Source: Rhizobacter sp. AJA081-3 (GTDB lineage Bacteria > Pseudomonadota > Gammaproteobacteria > Burkholderiales > Burkholderiaceae_C). Taken from it: 64,000 bases of DNA. The notes under the pieces were generated by a model. It did no database searches and was not told the DNA's origin. It saw only the letters and a program-made list of their open reading frames with translations. The stretch covers positions 992,001 through 1,056,000 of the forward strand of contig NZ_CP059067.1 of assembly GCF_017795745.1 (NCBI RefSeq). Direction: 5' to 3'. Made by a program: the position numbers and the translations under genes. This document shows, piece after piece, positions 54,300 to 62,614 of the stretch (position 1 is the first letter of the stretch; every line of letters starts with the position of its first letter).

Positions 54300-55157
54300 A
54301 TGCACGCTCTCAGCAAGATCACCGCCGCCGCGCTGCTTGTCGCGGCCTCCACCGCCGGCCACGCCGCCGACTGGAGCGACACCTCGATCGGCTTTCGCAC
54401 CGGCAGCAAGTTCGCCGAGCCCTTCGGCTCGACCGAGATCCACAAGAACATCGTCAACCTGACGCACGTCAGCGGCTACAAGTACGGCTCGAACTTCTTC
54501 AATGCCGACTTCCTGATGTCCGACGAGAAGGACCCGGCCGGCGCCGGCTCCACCAACGGTGCGCACGAGGTCTACATCGTCTACCGCAACACGCTGGACA
54601 TCGAGAAGACCACCGGCACGCCGATGAAGTTCGGGCCGGTCCGCGGTGTCGGCCTGACCCTCGGTTTCGACGTCAACGCCAAGACCGACGCGGGCTACAA
54701 CTCCAAGAAGCGCATGTTCGTGTTCGGCCCGACGCTCAGCATCGACGTGCCCGGCTTCCTGAACGTCGGCCTGCTGGTGCTCAAGGAGAGCAACGCGCCG
54801 TACAACACCTTCTCGAACACCAGCACGCCGCGCTACAGCTACAAGACGCACCCGATGCTGACGGCCGCCTGGGGCATCCCGCTGTCCAAGGAGATCCCGA
54901 TCTCGTTCGAGGGCTTCGCCAACTTCATCGCCTCCAAGGGCAAGAACGAATTCGGCGGCGACACCGCGGCCGAGACCAACATCGACATGCAGATCATGCT
55001 CGACGTCGGCGCGCTCTCCGGCGGCCCCAAGGGCACTTTCAAGGTCGGCCTGGAGTACCAGTACTGGAAGAACAAGTTCGGCAACGACGCGTCCGGCCCG
55101 GCCGGCGACGGCGCGTTCGCGAAGACGCCTATGCTTCGCGCCGAGTACCACTTCTGA
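54300..55157 (+). CDS. Tsx/OmpK-type nucleoside-specific outer-membrane channel
   Basis: 285-residue outer-membrane beta-barrel. A signal peptide of about 22 residues (cleavage near GHAAD) precedes DWSDTSIGFRTGSKFAEP, the opening of the Tsx/OmpK family, and the C-terminus ends in a strand with terminal Phe (RAEYHF), the usual assembly signal. The ATG follows AAAGGA; a 23-codon upstream extension is not conserved-looking. Placement ahead of a BMP-type nucleoside/purine ABC importer supports nucleoside passage through the outer membrane. Confidence 0.9.
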   Translation: MHALSKITAAALLVAASTAGHAADWSDTSIGFRTGSKFAEPFGSTEIHKNIVNLTHVSGYKYGSNFFNADFLMSDEKDPAGAGSTNGAHEVYIVYRNTLDIEKTTGTPMKFGPVRGVGLTLGFDVNAKTDAGYNSKKRMFVFGPTLSIDVPGFLNVGLLVLKESNAPYNTFSNTSTPRYSYKTHPMLTAAWGIPLSKEIPISFEGFANFIASKGKNEFGGDTAAETNIDMQIMLDVGALSGGPKGTFKVGLEYQYWKNKFGNDASGPAGDGAFAKTPMLRAEYHF

Positions 55158-55176
55158 TCTGAGGCAGGGAACCCGA

Positions 55177-55198
55177 CCCGCGGCCAGCAGGCCGCGGG
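55177..55198 (+). promoter_or_regulatory. 9-bp perfect hairpin before the BMP-type ABC operon
   Basis: CCCGCGGCC (55177-55185) pairs with GGCCGCGGG (55190-55198) around a 4-base loop, 20 bases after the tsx-like stop and 20 bases before the ATPase start. There is no U-tract. It could reduce read-through from the outer-membrane gene or protect the mRNA end. Confidence 0.45.
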
Positions 55199-55218
55199 CA
55201 ACCCGCGAAGGAGGAGAC

Positions 55219-56745
55219 ATGCTTCGCCTCGAACTGATCGACATCAGCAAGCAGTACCCGGCCGTCAAGGCCAACGACCGCGTCAACCTGCGCGTCAAGC
55301 CCGGCGAGATCCATGCCGTGCTGGGCGAGAACGGCGCGGGCAAGTCGACCATGATGAAGATGATCTACGGCGCCGTCCGCCCCGACGAGGGCGAGATCCG
55401 CTGGAACGGCCAGGCCGTGCAGATCGCCTCGCCCGCGCAGGCGCGGCAGCTGGGCATCAGCATGGTCTACCAGCACTTCAGCCTGTTCGACACGCTGACG
55501 GCGGCCGAGAACGTCTGGCTCGGCCTCGACAAGAGCCTGACGCTCGCCGAAGTGACCGAGCGCATCAATCAGGTCGCCAGCGTCTACGGGCTGGACGTCG
55601 ATGCGCTGCGCCCGGTGCACACGCTGTCGGTGGGCGAGCGCCAGCGCGTCGAGATCGTGCGCGCGCTGCTCACCAACCCCAAGCTGCTGATCCTCGATGA
55701 GCCGACCTCGGTGCTGACGCCGCAGGCGGTCGACAAGCTCTTCGTCACGCTGCGCAAGCTGGCCGACGAAGGCTGCTCCATCCTGTACATCAGCCACAAG
55801 CTCGACGAGATCCGCGCGCTGTGCCACCACTGCACGGTGCTGCGCGGCGGCAAGGTCACCGGCGAGGTCGACCCGACACTGGAAAGCAACGCCAGCCTCT
55901 CGCGCCTGATGATCGGCGCCGAGCCGCCGCAACTGCAGCACATCCAGGCCAAGCTGGGCGGCACGGTGCTCGCGGTGAAGGGGCTGTCGGTGCCCAAGGA
56001 CGACCCGTTCGCCACCGAACTGTCGGACATCGCCTTCGACGTGCGCGCCGGCGAGATCGTCGGCATCGCGGGGGTCTCGGGCAACGGCCAGCAGGAGCTG
56101 ATGGCCGCGCTGTCCGGCGAGGACTTGCGCGCGCCCACCGGATCGATCGCGCTGTTCGGCCAGGACATCTCGCACGACTCGCCGCGCAAGCGACGCAAGG
56201 AAGGCCTGCACTTCGTGCCCGAGGAGCGCCTGGGCCGCGGCGCGGTGCCCACGCTGTCGCTCGCGCAGAACACGCTGCTCACGCGCACCGGCACGGTCGA
56301 GCGCTCGGGCTGGATCCGCACTGCCGAGGTCACGCAGCTCGCGCAGGACCTGATCAAGCGCTTCAACGTGAAGGCCGGCGGGCCGCAGGCGGCAGCCAAG
56401 AGCCTGTCGGGTGGCAACCTGCAGAAGTTCATCGTCGGCCGCGAGATCGATGCCGACCCGAAGCTGCTGATCGTCTCGCAGCCGACCTGGGGCGTGGACG
56501 TCGGCGCCGCCGCGCAGATCCGCGGCGAGCTGCTGGCGCTGCGCGACAAGGGCTGCGCGCTGCTGGTCGTCAGCGAGGAGCTCGACGAGCTGTTCGAGAT
56601 CTGCGACCGCCTCGTCGTCATCGCGCAGGGCAAGGTGTCGCCGAGCATCGCGACCTCGAAGGCGACCATCGAGATGATCGGCGAGTGGATGTCCGGCCTG
56701 TGGGACAAGGCCGACGCGAAGGAGGCGGATCATGCTCAAGCTTGA
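55219..56745 (+). CDS. ABC transporter ATPase with two nucleotide-binding domains (nucleoside/BMP type)
   Basis: 508-residue tandem ATPase. The first domain is complete: GENGAGKST, LSVGERQRVEI, LLILDEPTSVLTP. The second is degenerate at Walker A (GVSGNGQQEL) and Walker B (LLIVSQPTWGVD) but keeps the signature LSGGNLQKFIVG. This asymmetry is normal in NupO/YufO and sugar-type importers, where one site does most of the hydrolysis. Start behind GAAGGAGGAG. It overlaps the first permease gene by 14 bases. Confidence 0.95.
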   Translation: MLRLELIDISKQYPAVKANDRVNLRVKPGEIHAVLGENGAGKSTMMKMIYGAVRPDEGEIRWNGQAVQIASPAQARQLGISMVYQHFSLFDTLTAAENVWLGLDKSLTLAEVTERINQVASVYGLDVDALRPVHTLSVGERQRVEIVRALLTNPKLLILDEPTSVLTPQAVDKLFVTLRKLADEGCSILYISHKLDEIRALCHHCTVLRGGKVTGEVDPTLESNASLSRLMIGAEPPQLQHIQAKLGGTVLAVKGLSVPKDDPFATELSDIAFDVRAGEIVGIAGVSGNGQQELMAALSGEDLRAPTGSIALFGQDISHDSPRKRRKEGLHFVPEERLGRGAVPTLSLAQNTLLTRTGTVERSGWIRTAEVTQLAQDLIKRFNVKAGGPQAAAKSLSGGNLQKFIVGREIDADPKLLIVSQPTWGVDVGAAAQIRGELLALRDKGCALLVVSEELDELFEICDRLVVIAQGKVSPSIATSKATIEMIGEWMSGLWDKADAKEADHAQA

Positions 56746-57871
56746 AGCCCGCCCGGAAGCATCGAGGGTCATGTCGATCGCCTCGCCACTGCTGGCGCTG
56801 GCGATCACCGTGGTGCTGGGTACCATCCTCTTCGTCGCGCTGGGCAAAGACCCGATGCGCGGCCTCTACGTCTTCTTCATCGAGCCGGTGAAGAGCGCCT
56901 ACGCGCTGTCGGAGCTGGCCATGAAGGCCACGCCGCTGCTGCTCATCGCGCTCGGGCTGTCGGTGTGCTTCCGCTCCAACGTGTGGAACATCGGCGCCGA
57001 GGGGCAGTTCATCGTCGGTGCCATCTTCGCCAGCGGCGTGGCCATGCAGGCCGGGCCGGAGACGGGGCGCTGGATCGTCGTGCCGGTGCTGCTCGCCGGC
57101 GTGCTCGGCGGCATGGTCTGGGCGGGCATCGTGGCGCTGCTGCGCGACCGCTTCAACGCCAGCGAGATCCTGGTCAGCCTGATGATGGTCTACATCGCCG
57201 ACATGGTGCTGAGCTACCTCGTCTACGGCCCCTGGAAGGACCCGGCGGGCTACAACTTCCCGCAGACCATCACCTTCCTGAAGAGCACGCAGGTGCCTCG
57301 GCTGTTCGACGGCTCGCGCGTCAACCTCGGACTGCCGATCGCGCTGGTGCTGGTGGCGGTGTTCTGGGTGCTGCTGTTCCGCACCTACGCCGGCTTCCAG
57401 CTGCAGGTCGGCGGCCTGGCGCCGGCGGCGGCGCGCTACGCCGGCTTCTCGTCGCGCAAGGCCTTGTGGATGGCGTTGCTGCTGTCGGGTGGCATGGCCG
57501 GCCTGGCCGGCGCGCTCGAAGCGGCCGGGCCGCTGGGCCAGCTCACGCCGCACGTGCCGGCGGGCTACGGCTTCGCCGCCATCATCGTCGCCTTCGTCGG
57601 CCGCCTGCACCCGGTGGGCGCGATCTTCTCGGCGGTGCTGATGAGCATGTTCTACATCGGCGGCGAACTCGCGCAGTCGCGACTGGGCCTGCCCAAGTCG
57701 CTGACCGGCGTGTTCCAGGGCCTGCTGCTGTTCACGCTGCTGGCCTGCGACACGCTGATCCACTACCGCATCCGCTGGAAGTCGGCGCAGCCGCACGCCG
57801 CCAAGCCGGCCGCGCCGGCGCCCGTGAGCACCGGCGCGGGCACCACCGCCACCACCGGAAAGGGAGCCTGA
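56732..57871 (+). CDS. ABC permease, nucleoside/BMP type, first subunit
   Basis: 379-residue membrane protein with about eight to ten hydrophobic helices, in the BPD_transp_2 (NupP/YufP) family; SVCFRSNVWNIGAEGQFIVGAIFASGVA is the typical conserved loop. The C-terminus has an Ala/Pro/Thr-rich tail. It overlaps the ATPase gene by 14 bases, so the start is likely at MLKLEARPEAS, although a Met at MSIASP 13 codons in would also work. It pairs with the second permease encoded 1 base after its stop. Confidence 0.93.
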   Translation: MLKLEARPEASRVMSIASPLLALAITVVLGTILFVALGKDPMRGLYVFFIEPVKSAYALSELAMKATPLLLIALGLSVCFRSNVWNIGAEGQFIVGAIFASGVAMQAGPETGRWIVVPVLLAGVLGGMVWAGIVALLRDRFNASEILVSLMMVYIADMVLSYLVYGPWKDPAGYNFPQTITFLKSTQVPRLFDGSRVNLGLPIALVLVAVFWVLLFRTYAGFQLQVGGLAPAAARYAGFSSRKALWMALLLSGGMAGLAGALEAAGPLGQLTPHVPAGYGFAAIIVAFVGRLHPVGAIFSAVLMSMFYIGGELAQSRLGLPKSLTGVFQGLLLFTLLACDTLIHYRIRWKSAQPHAAKPAAPAPVSTGAGTTATTGKGA

Positions 57872-57872
57872 C

Positions 57873-58793
57873 ATGGAATCCTTCGCACTCCTGCTCGCGG
57901 CCACCTTCAACGCCGGCACCGTGCTGGCCATCGCGGCGCTCGGCCTGCTCATCAACGAGCGCGCCGGCATCGTCAACCTCGGTGCCGAAGGCATGATGCT
58001 GGTGGCCGCCGTCGCCGGCTTCGCCACCGCGGTGACCACCGGCAACGACTGGCTGGCCTTCGCGGCCGGCGCCGGCGCCGGCGCCTTGATGGCCGCGGCC
58101 TTCGGCGTGCTGGTCATCTGGCTCAACACCAACCAGTACGCCACCGGCCTGGCGCTGAGCCTGTTCGGCACCGGCTTCTCGGCCTTCGTGGGCATCAAGT
58201 ACACGCAGGAGAAGCTCAGCGAGCGCGCGCACTTCGACATCCCCGTGCTGTCGGACATCCCGTTCATCGGCCCGGCGATGTTCAAGCAGCACCCGATGGT
58301 CTACATCGCCGTGCTGCTGACGATCGCGCTGGCGTGGTTCCTTTACCGCTCGCGCGCCGGCCTGGTGCTGCGCGCGGTCGGCGAGTCGCCCGAGTCGGCG
58401 CACGCACTGGGCTACCCGGTGCGGCGCATCCGGCTGATGGCGGTGATGGTCGGCGGTGCGCTGTGCGGGGTGTCGGGCGCCTACATCTCGGTGATCTACA
58501 CGCCGCTGTGGGTGGAAGGCATGATCGCCGGCAAGGGCTGGATCGCGCTGGCGCTCACCACCTTCGCCACCTGGCGACCGGCACGTGTCTTGCTCGGTGC
58601 CTATCTCTTCGGCGGCGTGACGATGCTGCAGTTCCACCTCCAGGGAGAAGGCGTCCAGGTGCCCAGCCAGTTCCTCACCATGCTGCCCTACGTGGCCACC
58701 ATCGTGGTGCTGGTGCTGATCTCGCGCAACGCCAACTTCATCAAGGTGAACATGCCGGCGTCCATTGGCAAGCCGTTCTTCCCGGGGTCCTGA
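57873..58793 (+). CDS. ABC permease, nucleoside/BMP type, second subunit
   Basis: 306-residue membrane protein of the same BPD_transp_2 family (NupQ/YufQ type), with LLINERAGIVNLGAEGMMLVAAVAGF, FYRSRAGLVLRAVGESPESAHALGYPVRRIR and GGALCGVSGAYISVIY. Heterodimeric permease with the upstream subunit. The GAAAGGGA ribosome-binding site lies inside the end of the preceding gene. The BMP-type binding-protein gene follows after 66 bases. Confidence 0.95.
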   Translation: MESFALLLAATFNAGTVLAIAALGLLINERAGIVNLGAEGMMLVAAVAGFATAVTTGNDWLAFAAGAGAGALMAAAFGVLVIWLNTNQYATGLALSLFGTGFSAFVGIKYTQEKLSERAHFDIPVLSDIPFIGPAMFKQHPMVYIAVLLTIALAWFLYRSRAGLVLRAVGESPESAHALGYPVRRIRLMAVMVGGALCGVSGAYISVIYTPLWVEGMIAGKGWIALALTTFATWRPARVLLGAYLFGGVTMLQFHLQGEGVQVPSQFLTMLPYVATIVVLVLISRNANFIKVNMPASIGKPFFPGS

Positions 58794-58859
58794 CGCGCTG
58801 TCGCGCTGACCCATAATTCTTGTTTTCCCGCTCCTCTCGCACCTCAACCTGGAGACGAC

Positions 58860-60026
58860 ATGACGTCACAAAGCAAGCGTTCGCTGATCAAACTGGCCGG
58901 CTGGAGTTCGCTGGCGGCCGCCGCGGCCCTGGTGGGCTGCGGCAAGAAGGAAGAACCGGCGCCGCCGGCCGCCGCGCCCGCTGCCTCGCCGGTGGCCGCC
59001 GCCCCGGCCAAGCCCGAGCCGCTGAAGATCGCCTTCGCCTACGTCGGCCCGGTGGGCGACGGCGGCTGGACCTTTGCGCACGACAACGGCCGCAAGGCGG
59101 TCGAGAAGGAGTTCGGCGACAAGGTGGTCACCAGCTTCGTCGAGAAGGTGCCCGAAGCTGCCGACGCCGAGCGCGTGTTCCGCGACATGGCCAGCCAGGG
59201 CAACAAGCTGATCTTCGGCACCACCTTCGGCTACATGGAGCCAATGCTCAAGACCGCGGCCGACCTCAAGGACGTGAAGTTCGAGCATGCCACCGGCTAC
59301 AAGCAGGCCGAGAACATGCGCACCTACGACAGCCGCACCTATGAAGGTGCCTACATGGCCGGCGTCATCGCCGGCGCGATGACCAAGTCGAACACGCTGG
59401 GCGTGGTCGGCTCGATCCCCATCCCCGAGGTGATCCGCAACATCAACAGCTTCACGCTGGGCGCGCAGTCGGTGAACCCGAAGGTCAAGACCAAGGTGGT
59501 CTGGGTCAACGAATGGTTCAACCCGCCCAAGGAAACCGAAGCCGCGCAATCGCTGCTCAACGGCGGCGCCGACGTGCTGTTCCAGAACACCGACTCCTCG
59601 GCCGTGCTGCAGACGGCTGGTAAGGCCAAGAAGTTCGCCTTCGGTTGGGACAGCGACATGAGCGCCTACTCGCCCGAAGCGCACCTGGCCTCGGCCATCA
59701 TCAACTGGGGCCCGTACTACATCAAGGCCACGCGCGATGCGCTCGAAGGCAAGTGGACCGGCGGCACGGGCTCCTGGTGGGGCGTCAAGGAAGGCACGAT
59801 CGACATCGTGTCCATCTCCGACAAGGTGCCCGCCGAGATCAAGGCCAAGGTCGAGACGGTCAAGGCCGGCCTGAAGGACGGCAGCTTCGCGATCTGGAAG
59901 GGCCCGATCCTCGGCCAGGACGGCAAGGAGGTCCTGAAGAAGGACGAGGTCGCCGACGACAAGTGGCTCGGCGGCGTCAAGTTCTACGTCAAGGGCGTGG
60001 AAGGCAAGGTGCCGGGCGACAAGTGA
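58860..60026 (+). CDS. BMP family lipoprotein, purine/nucleoside-binding protein
   Basis: 388-residue Bmp (PnrA/Med) family binding lipoprotein. The lipobox ALVGC gives acylated Cys27, followed by a Lys/Glu and Pro/Ala spacer; the mature domain begins LKIAFAYVGPVGDGGWTFAHDNGRKAVE with later NTDSSAVLQ and AFGWDSDMSAYSP (ligand-facing Asp). Such proteins bind nucleosides, guanosine, autoinducer analogues or adenine. It ends the importer operon and is followed by a terminator. Gene context favours purines or nucleosides; the exact ligand is open. Confidence 0.94.
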   Translation: MTSQSKRSLIKLAGWSSLAAAAALVGCGKKEEPAPPAAAPAASPVAAAPAKPEPLKIAFAYVGPVGDGGWTFAHDNGRKAVEKEFGDKVVTSFVEKVPEAADAERVFRDMASQGNKLIFGTTFGYMEPMLKTAADLKDVKFEHATGYKQAENMRTYDSRTYEGAYMAGVIAGAMTKSNTLGVVGSIPIPEVIRNINSFTLGAQSVNPKVKTKVVWVNEWFNPPKETEAAQSLLNGGADVLFQNTDSSAVLQTAGKAKKFAFGWDSDMSAYSPEAHLASAIINWGPYYIKATRDALEGKWTGGTGSWWGVKEGTIDIVSISDKVPAEIKAKVETVKAGLKDGSFAIWKGPILGQDGKEVLKKDEVADDKWLGGVKFYVKGVEGKVPGDK

Positions 60027-60052
60027 TCGCCGGCTGAACTGCCATGCGAGCA

Positions 60053-60094
60053 GGCCGCCGCGGTGTGACGAACACCCGGCGGCCTTGTTTCTTG
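60053..60094 (+). terminator. intrinsic terminator of the BMP-type ABC operon
   Basis: GGCCGCC (60053-60059) pairs with GGCGGCC (60078-60084); the inner bases continue the stem (GGTGT with ACACC, one bulge), with loop GACGA. The T-rich tail TTGTTTCTTG follows directly. It lies 26 bases after the lipoprotein gene stop, before the Rieske gene. Confidence 0.8.
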
Positions 60095-60108
60095 TCGGGA
60101 CCCGAACC

Positions 60109-61068
60109 ATGAACGAAGCGAATTTTGCCCACCCCGTGCTCGACGCCCAGGCGCTCGGCGAGGTTCCCCTGGCTGTGCGGCTGCTGGCCGAAGACTACGT
60201 GCTCTGGCGCGACGCCTCCGGCATGCCCTGCGCCGCGCGCGACCGCTGCCCGCACCGCGGCACGAAACTGTCCCTCGGGCGGGTCTGCGAAGGGCAGATC
60301 GAATGTCCGTACCACGGCTGGCGCTTCGACGGCGCCGGGCGCTGCACGCAGATCCCGGCGCTGCCCTCGTTCACGCCCTCGGACTCGCACGCATTGAGCC
60401 CGCTGCGCGTGCTGCAAGCGCATGGGCTGCTCTGGCTGCAGCTCGACGGCGGGGTGAACCTGCCGCGCTTCGATGGCGAGGCCGATGCGAAGCTGCGCAA
60501 GCTCAACGTCGGCCCCTACGACGTGGCGACCAGCGCGCCGCGCATCGTCGAGAATTTCCTCGACCTGGCGCACTTCGGCTTCGTGCACGAAGGCTGGCTG
60601 GGCGACCGTGGGCACACCTCGCTCGACGACTACCGCGTGCAGAGCACGGCCACCGGCTTCGTGGCCAGCGGCTGCCGTGCCTGGCAGCCGCAGAGCAACC
60701 GCCTGTCCACCGAAGGCAGCTGGGTCGACTACCGCTACGAGGTGATGGCGCCCTACACCGCAGTGCTCACCAAGCTGCCGCAGCTGCAGGACGGCTACCG
60801 CGACGAGATCGCGCTGTTCGTCTGCCCTGTGGAGCCCGAGAAGAGCCGCGTCTGGTTCCGCATGGCCGTCACCGACCACGACTCGAGCGACGAGGAACTG
60901 AGCGCCTTCCAGCACACCATCTTCACGCAGGACCAGCCGGTGCTGGAGTCGCAAGTGCCGCGCCGGCTGCCGGTGTCCGGCGGCGAAGTGCACTGCGCCG
61001 CCGACCGCAGCTCGGCCGCCTACCGCCGCTTCCTGCTGGAATGCGGCATCTCCTTCGGGATCTGCTGA
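60109..61068 (+). CDS. Rieske non-haem iron oxygenase, large subunit
   Basis: 319-residue oxygenase with both centres intact: the Rieske 2Fe-2S motif CPHRGTKL...CPYHGW (Cys47, His49, Cys66, His69), and the mononuclear iron motif NFLDLAHFGFVH (Asn149, Asp152, His155, His160). Relatives in purine gene clusters include HpxD (hypoxanthine hydroxylation) and the methylxanthine N-demethylases. Neither a ferredoxin nor a reductase gene is near. It is followed after 12 bases by the adenine/adenosine deaminase gene, so oxidation or N-demethylation of a purine is a fair guess. I chose the second ATG (MNEANFA). Confidence 0.88.
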   Translation: MNEANFAHPVLDAQALGEVPLAVRLLAEDYVLWRDASGMPCAARDRCPHRGTKLSLGRVCEGQIECPYHGWRFDGAGRCTQIPALPSFTPSDSHALSPLRVLQAHGLLWLQLDGGVNLPRFDGEADAKLRKLNVGPYDVATSAPRIVENFLDLAHFGFVHEGWLGDRGHTSLDDYRVQSTATGFVASGCRAWQPQSNRLSTEGSWVDYRYEVMAPYTAVLTKLPQLQDGYRDEIALFVCPVEPEKSRVWFRMAVTDHDSSDEELSAFQHTIFTQDQPVLESQVPRRLPVSGGEVHCAADRSSAAYRRFLLECGISFGIC

Positions 61069-61080
61069 GGAGCCGAACCC

Positions 61081-62139
61081 ATGAGCACCATGAACTTCGA
61101 CGCCATCCCGCGCTGGCGGCTGCCCGGGCTGTTGCGCGCCATGCCCAAGGCCGAGCTGCACATCCACATCGAGGGCTCGCTCGAGCCGGAACTGATCTTC
61201 AGGCTCGCGCAGCGCAACGGCGTGACGCTGCCCTACGCCAGCGTGGAGGCATTGCGCGCCGCCTACGCCTTCACCGACCTGCAGAGCTTCCTCGACATCT
61301 ACTACGCCGGCGCCAGCGTGCTGCTGAAGGAGGAAGACTTCTTCGACATGGCCTGGGCCTACCTCGAGCGCGCCGCGGCCGACAACGTCATCCACACCGA
61401 GATCTTCTTCGACCCGCAGACTCACACCGTTCGCGGCGTGCCTTTCGAGACGGTGATCAAGGGTCTGGACCATGCCTGTCACCGCGCCCACCAGGAGATG
61501 CGCATCAGCGCCAAGCTGATCCTGTGCTTCCTGCGCCACCTCAGCGAAGACGAGGCGATGGCGACGCTGGAGGAGGCGCTGCCCTACAAGCACCACTTCA
61601 TCGGCGTCGGCCTGGACAGCAGCGAACGCGGCCACCCGCCGGAGAAGTTCGCGCGCGTGTTTGCGCGGGCGCGCGAGGCCGGGCTGCATCTGGTGGCGCA
61701 CGCCGGCGAGGAGGGGCCTCCGGCCTACATCCGCAGCGCGCTCGATGTGCTGCACGTCGAGCGCATCGACCATGGCGTGCGTTGCGTGGAAGACCCGGCG
61801 CTCGTGCAGCGCCTGGCCGCCGAGGGCATGGCACTGACGGTGTGCCCGCTGTCCAACGTGAAGCTGTGCGTGTTCGAGACCATGGCCGATCACAACCTGC
61901 CCGCGCTGCTGGCCGCCGGACTGAAGGCCACCATCAATTCCGACGACCCGGCCTACTTCGGCGGCTACATGAACCAGAACTTCATGGAGACCTTCGCCGC
62001 GCTGCCGCAGCTCGGCGCGCGCGAGGCCTACACGCTGGCGCGCAACAGCTTCGAGGCCAGCTTCGCCGATGCCGGCGCCAAGTCGCACTGGATCAACCAG
62101 CTCGATCTGGCCTTCGAGGAGGCGGCTTCGCCTCAGTGA
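61081..62139 (+). CDS. adenine deaminase (adenosine deaminase family)
   Basis: 352-residue zinc deaminase of the adenosine deaminase fold: [13 protein letters not shown] (His27, His29), [18 protein letters not shown] and [11 protein letters not shown]. The stretch [12 protein letters not shown], rather than the ADA-typical Ser/Thr-Gly loop, is a feature I associate with the bacterial adenine-deaminase branch, so hypoxanthine from adenine is favoured over inosine from adenosine. Substrate is not certain. It is co-transcribed with the Rieske gene (12-base gap), and its end overlaps the next gene on the other strand by 7 bases. Confidence 0.9.
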   Translation: MSTMNFDAIPRWRLPGLLRAMPKAELHIHIEGSLEPELIFRLAQRNGVTLPYASVEALRAAYAFTDLQSFLDIYYAGASVLLKEEDFFDMAWAYLERAAADNVIHTEIFFDPQTHTVRGVPFETVIKGLDHACHRAHQEMRISAKLILCFLRHLSEDEAMATLEEALPYKHHFIGVGLDSSERGHPPEKFARVFARAREAGLHLVAHAGEEGPPAYIRSALDVLHVERIDHGVRCVEDPALVQRLAAEGMALTVCPLSNVKLCVFETMADHNLPALLAAGLKATINSDDPAYFGGYMNQNFMETFAALPQLGAREAYTLARNSFEASFADAGAKSHWINQLDLAFEEAASPQ

Positions 62140-62438
62140 AGCCGGGCCGACGCGGGCAGTGCGCGCGGCTCGGCCTGCTCCGTGCAGGCGCTCATCAGCT
62201 GCCAGCGCGCGCGCAGGCCCAGCAGGATGCGCTGGAAGGATTCGCTCAGACCAACGTGGCCGGCCAGCAGGTCGAGGTTGCTGCCGATCTTCGCGCCCAT
62301 CAGCAGGCGCTGCTGCGGGTGCAGATCGGCCTGCAGCGCCTGGCTGTAGCCCGTCATCAGCGCCAGCGTGCCGGCGAGCATGGCCTCCAGGCTGGGCAGT
62401 TCATGTTCTTCGGTCATGGGGCGGATGCGCGACGGCAT
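62133..62438 (-). CDS. small protein of unknown function behind a Fur-like box
   Basis: 101-residue cytosolic protein without a recognised domain. A central helical stretch reads [22 protein letters not shown] and ends [17 protein letters not shown]. The ATG at 62438 follows GGAGAAA; a longer in-frame reading up to 62591 is unsupported. A sequence resembling a Fur box lies about 40 bases upstream, so it may be made under iron limitation. Its 3' end overlaps the deaminase gene by a few bases. I do not recognise a function. Confidence 0.7.
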   Translation of the reverse strand: MPSRIRPMTEEHELPSLEAMLAGTLALMTGYSQALQADLHPQQRLLMGAKIGSNLDLLAGHVGLSESFQRILLGLRARWQLMSACTEQAEPRALPASARLH

Positions 62439-62476
62439 GGGCTTTCTCCTGCACGGAACATGGCGCCGATTCTGTC

Positions 62477-62495
62477 GCAAATGAGAACGATTCGC
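62477..62495 (-). promoter_or_regulatory. Fur-box-like sequence
   Basis: The 19-base segment GCAAATGAGAACGATTCGC matches the GATAATGATAATCATTATC consensus at 12 of 19 positions by eye. It lies upstream of the minus-strand 101-residue gene. AT-rich and near-symmetric in an otherwise GC-rich region. Confidence 0.5.
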
Positions 62496-62614
62496 AAATA
62501 GACGCGAGCCCTGCGCGGGTATCCGGATGGCCTTGCTGCGACAATCGACGCCACGAAGCGGCAGTGCTCCCTGCCGCTTCGTGCTTTTCATCCGGAGCCA
62601 TGTAGAGGAACACC

